NCBI GenBank assembly: GCA_013329565.1
Contig: DUJZ01000108.1
Coordinates: forward strand, 1 to 9,038
DNA length: 9,038 bases
Direction of reading: 5' to 3'
Origin: Methanomassiliicoccales archaeon
GTDB taxonomy: Archaea; Thermoplasmatota; Thermoplasmata; Methanomassiliicoccales; UBA472
This document shows positions 6,980 through 9,038 of this stretch, in pieces. Positions within the stretch are counted from its first letter, which is position 1; every line of letters begins with the position of its first letter. Both the position numbers and the translations under genes were made by a program. The notes beneath the pieces were generated by a model that saw only the letters and a program-made list of their open reading frames with translations, did not search any database and had not been told where the DNA came from.

Positions 6980-6990
6980 GATATTTAATC
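6980..6990 (-). promoter_or_regulatory. TATA box of the 5S rRNA gene
   Basis: The minus strand reads GATTAAATATC, a good archaeal TATA box, centred near 6985. Transcription would begin about 27-28 bases downstream at roughly 6957, which coincides with the base of helix I of the 5S rRNA. That independent agreement is the main support. Confidence 0.6.
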
Positions 6991-7320
6991 TTTAGGATTG
7001 ATTTTTTTATTCAACATTTAATAATATATAAATCAATATTAAATAAATATAATACTCCAAGCTATCATTCTTGATATTCAATAATAATATTTATTATTAC
7101 AAAATTAATTTTTATCAATGACGCACATTATCACACTCAATTATACCTATCCAGTGGTGAATTTCAAAGTTTGTTGTTATCAATTACGATTTCAAACTTG
7201 TTCCAAAAATGTTATTATATTGCAACTCCAAGACAACCTCATACATAACCTCGGTATCATAATCAATACTACCTACAAAACCGATAGACGTGCCGGTTTC
7301 ACCTACTCCTAACAGATATC
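6991..7320. other. AT-rich intergenic stretch without a credible gene
   Basis: About 330 bases whose composition is far more AT-rich than the flanking core genes, especially 6991-7120 (runs of AATATA, AATAAT, TTTATTATT). It contains a short AT inverted repeat near 7079-7098 (AATAATA/TATTATT) and a 7-base inverted repeat AAGTTTG/CAAACTT (7167-7173 and 7193-7199) next to a repeated ATTTCAAA (7161, 7189). A 64-codon open frame at 7118-7312 has no ribosome binding site, no domain-like pattern and odd residue composition, so I do not call it. I see no tRNA, CRISPR or insertion sequence ends here. Confidence 0.5.
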
Positions 7321-7323
7321 GAG

Positions 7324-7346
7324 GAACGGGGAATCGCACCCCGTTC
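7324..7346. repeat. 8-bp GC-rich hairpin upstream of the surface-protein gene
   Basis: GAACGGGG (7324-7331) and CCCCGTTC (7339-7346) are perfect inverted repeats with a 7-base loop. Read on the minus strand, the inner part (CGGGG, loop TGCGATT, CCCCG) resembles a tRNA T-arm with one departure from the TTCRANY loop, followed by TTCCTCGA where an acceptor strand would be. No matching 5' acceptor (CGAGGAA) or D/anticodon arms are found upstream on that strand, so it is not an intact tRNA. A terminator, a regulatory hairpin or a tRNA 3'-end remnant are all possible. Confidence 0.45.
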
Positions 7347-7439
7347 GAAACGATTTACTAAGCGCTTAAGGGGGGGAATCATACGAATACTAACATAGGT
7401 GTAACTACCCGCAGGTTCACGAAGACCATCGTCATTTTA

Positions 7440-9038
7440 TTGGCTTTTTTGATGGTCTCGTCTGTCATGCTGGTCGCCATACCCACAGGTGTGGAGGCTG
7501 CAGGAGATAAGTGGACCTCGGAACTGTATGCTTGGGACCCGGTCAAGGGCCAGTGGGAAAATGGAAATCTCGCAGGTTATCACGAAGGAGATCTGATAGG
7601 ATTCAAGTATGTCTTGACGCACGACACAGGAACAAATGATTCGTCACCTCAGTTGAATTCCGTTTATGATCATTTCAATAAAGGACAGACGGCATACGGA
7701 ATCGATGCTGAAATGTTATGGGGATACAACAGGGTTGGCTGGGATGCTCAATTCCCAGGTCAGGTTGAAGGGGTCACGAACACACCTAACGTGGTAGACC
7801 CGATCACCCCAACCGAGTCCAACCTGTTCTTCGGAATGAACGGTCGGACAATACAGAACTATTACATGTTCGAGGCGGGCTATTTTACAGTAGACGCTGG
7901 AACATCGATCTACATATACTTCCAAGCCCACGTGGCTGAGACCGCTTTCTATAGCAACGTGCAGACAACTCCTGGTCAGGATGTGCCGCTTGGATACTAC
8001 TTTGGTGCGGCATACTTCTCCGGAGCATCTCTACAGGTCGCCTTGGCCCTTGTGTTCACTGGAACCAGCGCCCAGACACAAAGCATACCTGTCACATACG
8101 CAGCGGGAAGCATATCTGGAATGAAGTTCAACGATGCCAACTCGAACCACGAATTTGATATTGATGAGGGTGTTTTGTCGAATTGGACCATAATACTCGA
8201 TGGCTTGTCCTTCGGCGAATTCCCGATTCATCTGGAAACGACCACGGCGTCTGATGGAAGTTACAGTTTCTCCCAGGTACCTTGGGGAACATACAACATA
8301 TCAGAAGTTCAGAAATTAGGCTGGACACAGACCTATCCAACCTTCGTCAACTATACTGTGGTGGTGGATGGCGACCATCTTATTCACACAGAGAAGGACT
8401 TCGGTAACTCAATGCCGGGAGAGATCAAGGCACGCAAGATCATTGATAATGATGGTGACCTGACTACGACCACCGATCGTTCTCCTGGTGTTGGTTGGAC
8501 ATTTGAACTGTTCTACCAGAACGGAGCGTGGAACTCACTGGGGCAAAAAGTCACCGGTTCCGAAGGATATACGGAATATTGGGAGAACTTGATGCTTGGC
8601 GACTACAAGATGGTCGAAGTGTCAGCGCCTGGCTCCGGGTATACCAGCGCAGAACCAAAGTACATCACTTTGACCACCGCGGACCAAGAGATCACGATGA
8701 CTTTCTACAATCAGCCTCTTGGTAATATTTGTGTCAATAAGTACAACGATTTGAACGGTGATGGAAACTGGGATGAGGGCGAACCGGCCGTTTCAGGAAT
8801 CACAATAAACCTCTATGAAGGAGCAATTTCTGAAAGCGAGGAGCCGATAGCCACCAATATCACCGACGAAGATGGCATGGCCTGCTTCAACAATCTGGAA
8901 TTCGGTACATACACTGTTGAAGAGGTTCTAACGGTGGGCTGGTACAGCGATGGATCGCTCACCCAAACCGTGATCATTGACACGGTTGGCGAGACCGAAG
9001 AGGTCTCTTTCTTCAACATAGAGTACGGTGAGATCTGC
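7440..9038 (+). CDS. secreted surface protein with SdrD-B-like repeats, N-terminal part (truncated by window edge)
   Basis: Large extracellular, probably adhesin- or cell-surface-type protein. The frame is open from 7362 to the right edge. The first canonical start is TTG 7440 (then TTG 7449, ATG 7452), giving 533 residues in the window. The codons before it (7395-7439) encode a basic stretch with TTRRFTKTIVILL that would complete a classic signal peptide, so the true start may be non-canonical, for example ATA 7395. A likely signal-peptidase site follows GVEA (codon for A ends at 7499). Then come a unique region rich in aromatic, Gly and Thr residues (about 21-222), repeats at 223-326, 327-427 and 428-529, and the start of a fourth at 530. 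Repeat hallmarks are KFNDANSNHEFDIDEG, DGSYSFSQVPWGTYNISEV and GWTQTY-type ends. GC content is clearly lower than in the core genes. The C-terminal anchor lies outside the window. Confidence 0.82.
   Translation, partial: MAFLMVSSVMLVAIPTGVEAAGDKWTSELYAWDPVKGQWENGNLAGYHEGDLIGFKYVLTHDTGTNDSSPQLNSVYDHFNKGQTAYGIDAEMLWGYNRVGWDAQFPGQVEGVTNTPNVVDPITPTESNLFFGMNGRTIQNYYMFEAGYFTVDAGTSIYIYFQAHVAETAFYSNVQTTPGQDVPLGYYFGAAYFSGASLQVALALVFTGTSAQTQSIPVTYAAGSISGMKFNDANSNHEFDIDEGVLSNWTIILDGLSFGEFPIHLETTTASDGSYSFSQVPWGTYNISEVQKLGWTQTYPTFVNYTVVVDGDHLIHTEKDFGNSMPGEIKARKIIDNDGDLTTTTDRSPGVGWTFELFYQNGAWNSLGQKVTGSEGYTEYWENLMLGDYKMVEVSAPGSGYTSAEPKYITLTTADQEITMTFYNQPLGNICVNKYNDLNGDGNWDEGEPAVSGITINLYEGAISESEEPIATNITDEDGMACFNNLEFGTYTVEEVLTVGWYSDGSLTQTVIIDTVGETEEVSFFNIEYGEIC
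8106..9038 (+). repeat. tandem SdrD-B-like protein repeats (three complete, a fourth beginning)
   Basis: Within the surface-protein frame, repeat units begin at 8106 (GSISGMKFND), 8418 (GEIKARKIID), 8721 (GNICVNKYND) and 9027 (GEIC), a spacing of 312, 303 and 306 bases. Each opens with a short beta strand, carries an Asp/Asn-rich loop (DANSNHEFDIDEG, DNDGDLTTTTDRSPG, DLNGDGNWDEGEP) of the calcium-binding type, and ends near a conserved G-Y-E-V or T-Y-T-V-E-E-V strand followed by Gly-Trp or Gly-Tyr. The units are diverged in DNA sequence, so this is an old domain duplication rather than a recent tandem expansion. Confidence 0.75.

Noticed and set aside
6785..6988. 67-codon plus-strand open frame
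   Set aside because: It lies almost entirely on the complement of the 5S rRNA gene.
6991..7120. Replication origin or CRISPR leader suggested by extreme AT content
   Set aside because: No repeated origin-box elements, no regularly spaced repeats, and no cdc6 or cas gene nearby.
7118..7312. 64-codon plus-strand open frame in the AT-rich stretch
   Set aside because: No ribosome binding site, no recognisable motif, and expected by chance given the region.
7318..7420. Complete tRNA gene on the minus strand
   Set aside because: Only a T-arm-like hairpin and possible 3' acceptor strand are present; no 5' acceptor, D-arm or anticodon arm pairs with it.

Overview
The window looks like archaeal chromosome, most likely Thermoplasmatota; a GC-rich member such as a Methanomassiliicoccales relative would fit. 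The evidence is a RadB recombinase paralogue, an isopentenyl phosphate kinase whose catalytic-type His is at residue 50 as in the Thermoplasma enzyme, a type 2 (FMN) isopentenyl-diphosphate isomerase, a short-chain isoprenyl diphosphate synthase of the archaeal type, an XPD-like helicase, TATA-box-like promoters, GTG/TTG starts, and a 5S rRNA gene with no 16S or 23S gene beside it. The lineage is inferred; no marker here fixes genus or species.

Layout. Positions 1-1292 (minus) hold the N-terminal 430 residues of an XPD/Rad3-type iron-sulfur helicase that runs off the left edge. It diverges, across a roughly 100-base spacer with an AT-rich TATA-like box, from a plus-strand set: an AIM24/TIGR00266-family protein (1393-2085), a 79-residue membrane protein (2117-2356) and radB (2353-3063, GTGA overlap). 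radB converges with, and overlaps by 25 bases, a tightly packed minus-strand isoprenoid operon read from right to left: isopentenyl phosphate kinase (5856-5086), IPP isomerase type 2 (5089-4031, ATGA overlap) and polyprenyl synthase (4031-3039, TGATG overlap). Together these convert isopentenyl phosphate to IPP, IPP to DMAPP, and both to C15-C20 prenyl diphosphate for archaeal lipids. Upstream on the same strand lies a membrane-anchored double zinc-ribbon protein (6721-5909), and before that a 5S rRNA gene (about 6953-6831) with its own TATA box and a T-tract.

Right part. From about 6970 the base composition drops sharply. Positions 6991-7320 are very AT-rich with no credible gene, followed by a strong hairpin and a run of seven Gs. 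A large secreted surface protein then begins (about 7395/7440 to beyond the right edge). It has a signal peptide, a unique beta-rich region of about 200 residues and at least three SdrD-B-like repeats of about 100 residues with calcium-binding-like loops. Its upstream frame has no ATG, GTG or TTG that would include the basic part of the signal peptide, which is the oddest thing in the window.

Most of the window is recognisable core archaeal biology. I found no convincing new multi-gene system. The items most worth a second look are the start of the surface protein, the solitary 5S gene and the compositional boundary, and the uncharacterised membrane zinc-ribbon protein ahead of the isoprenoid genes.
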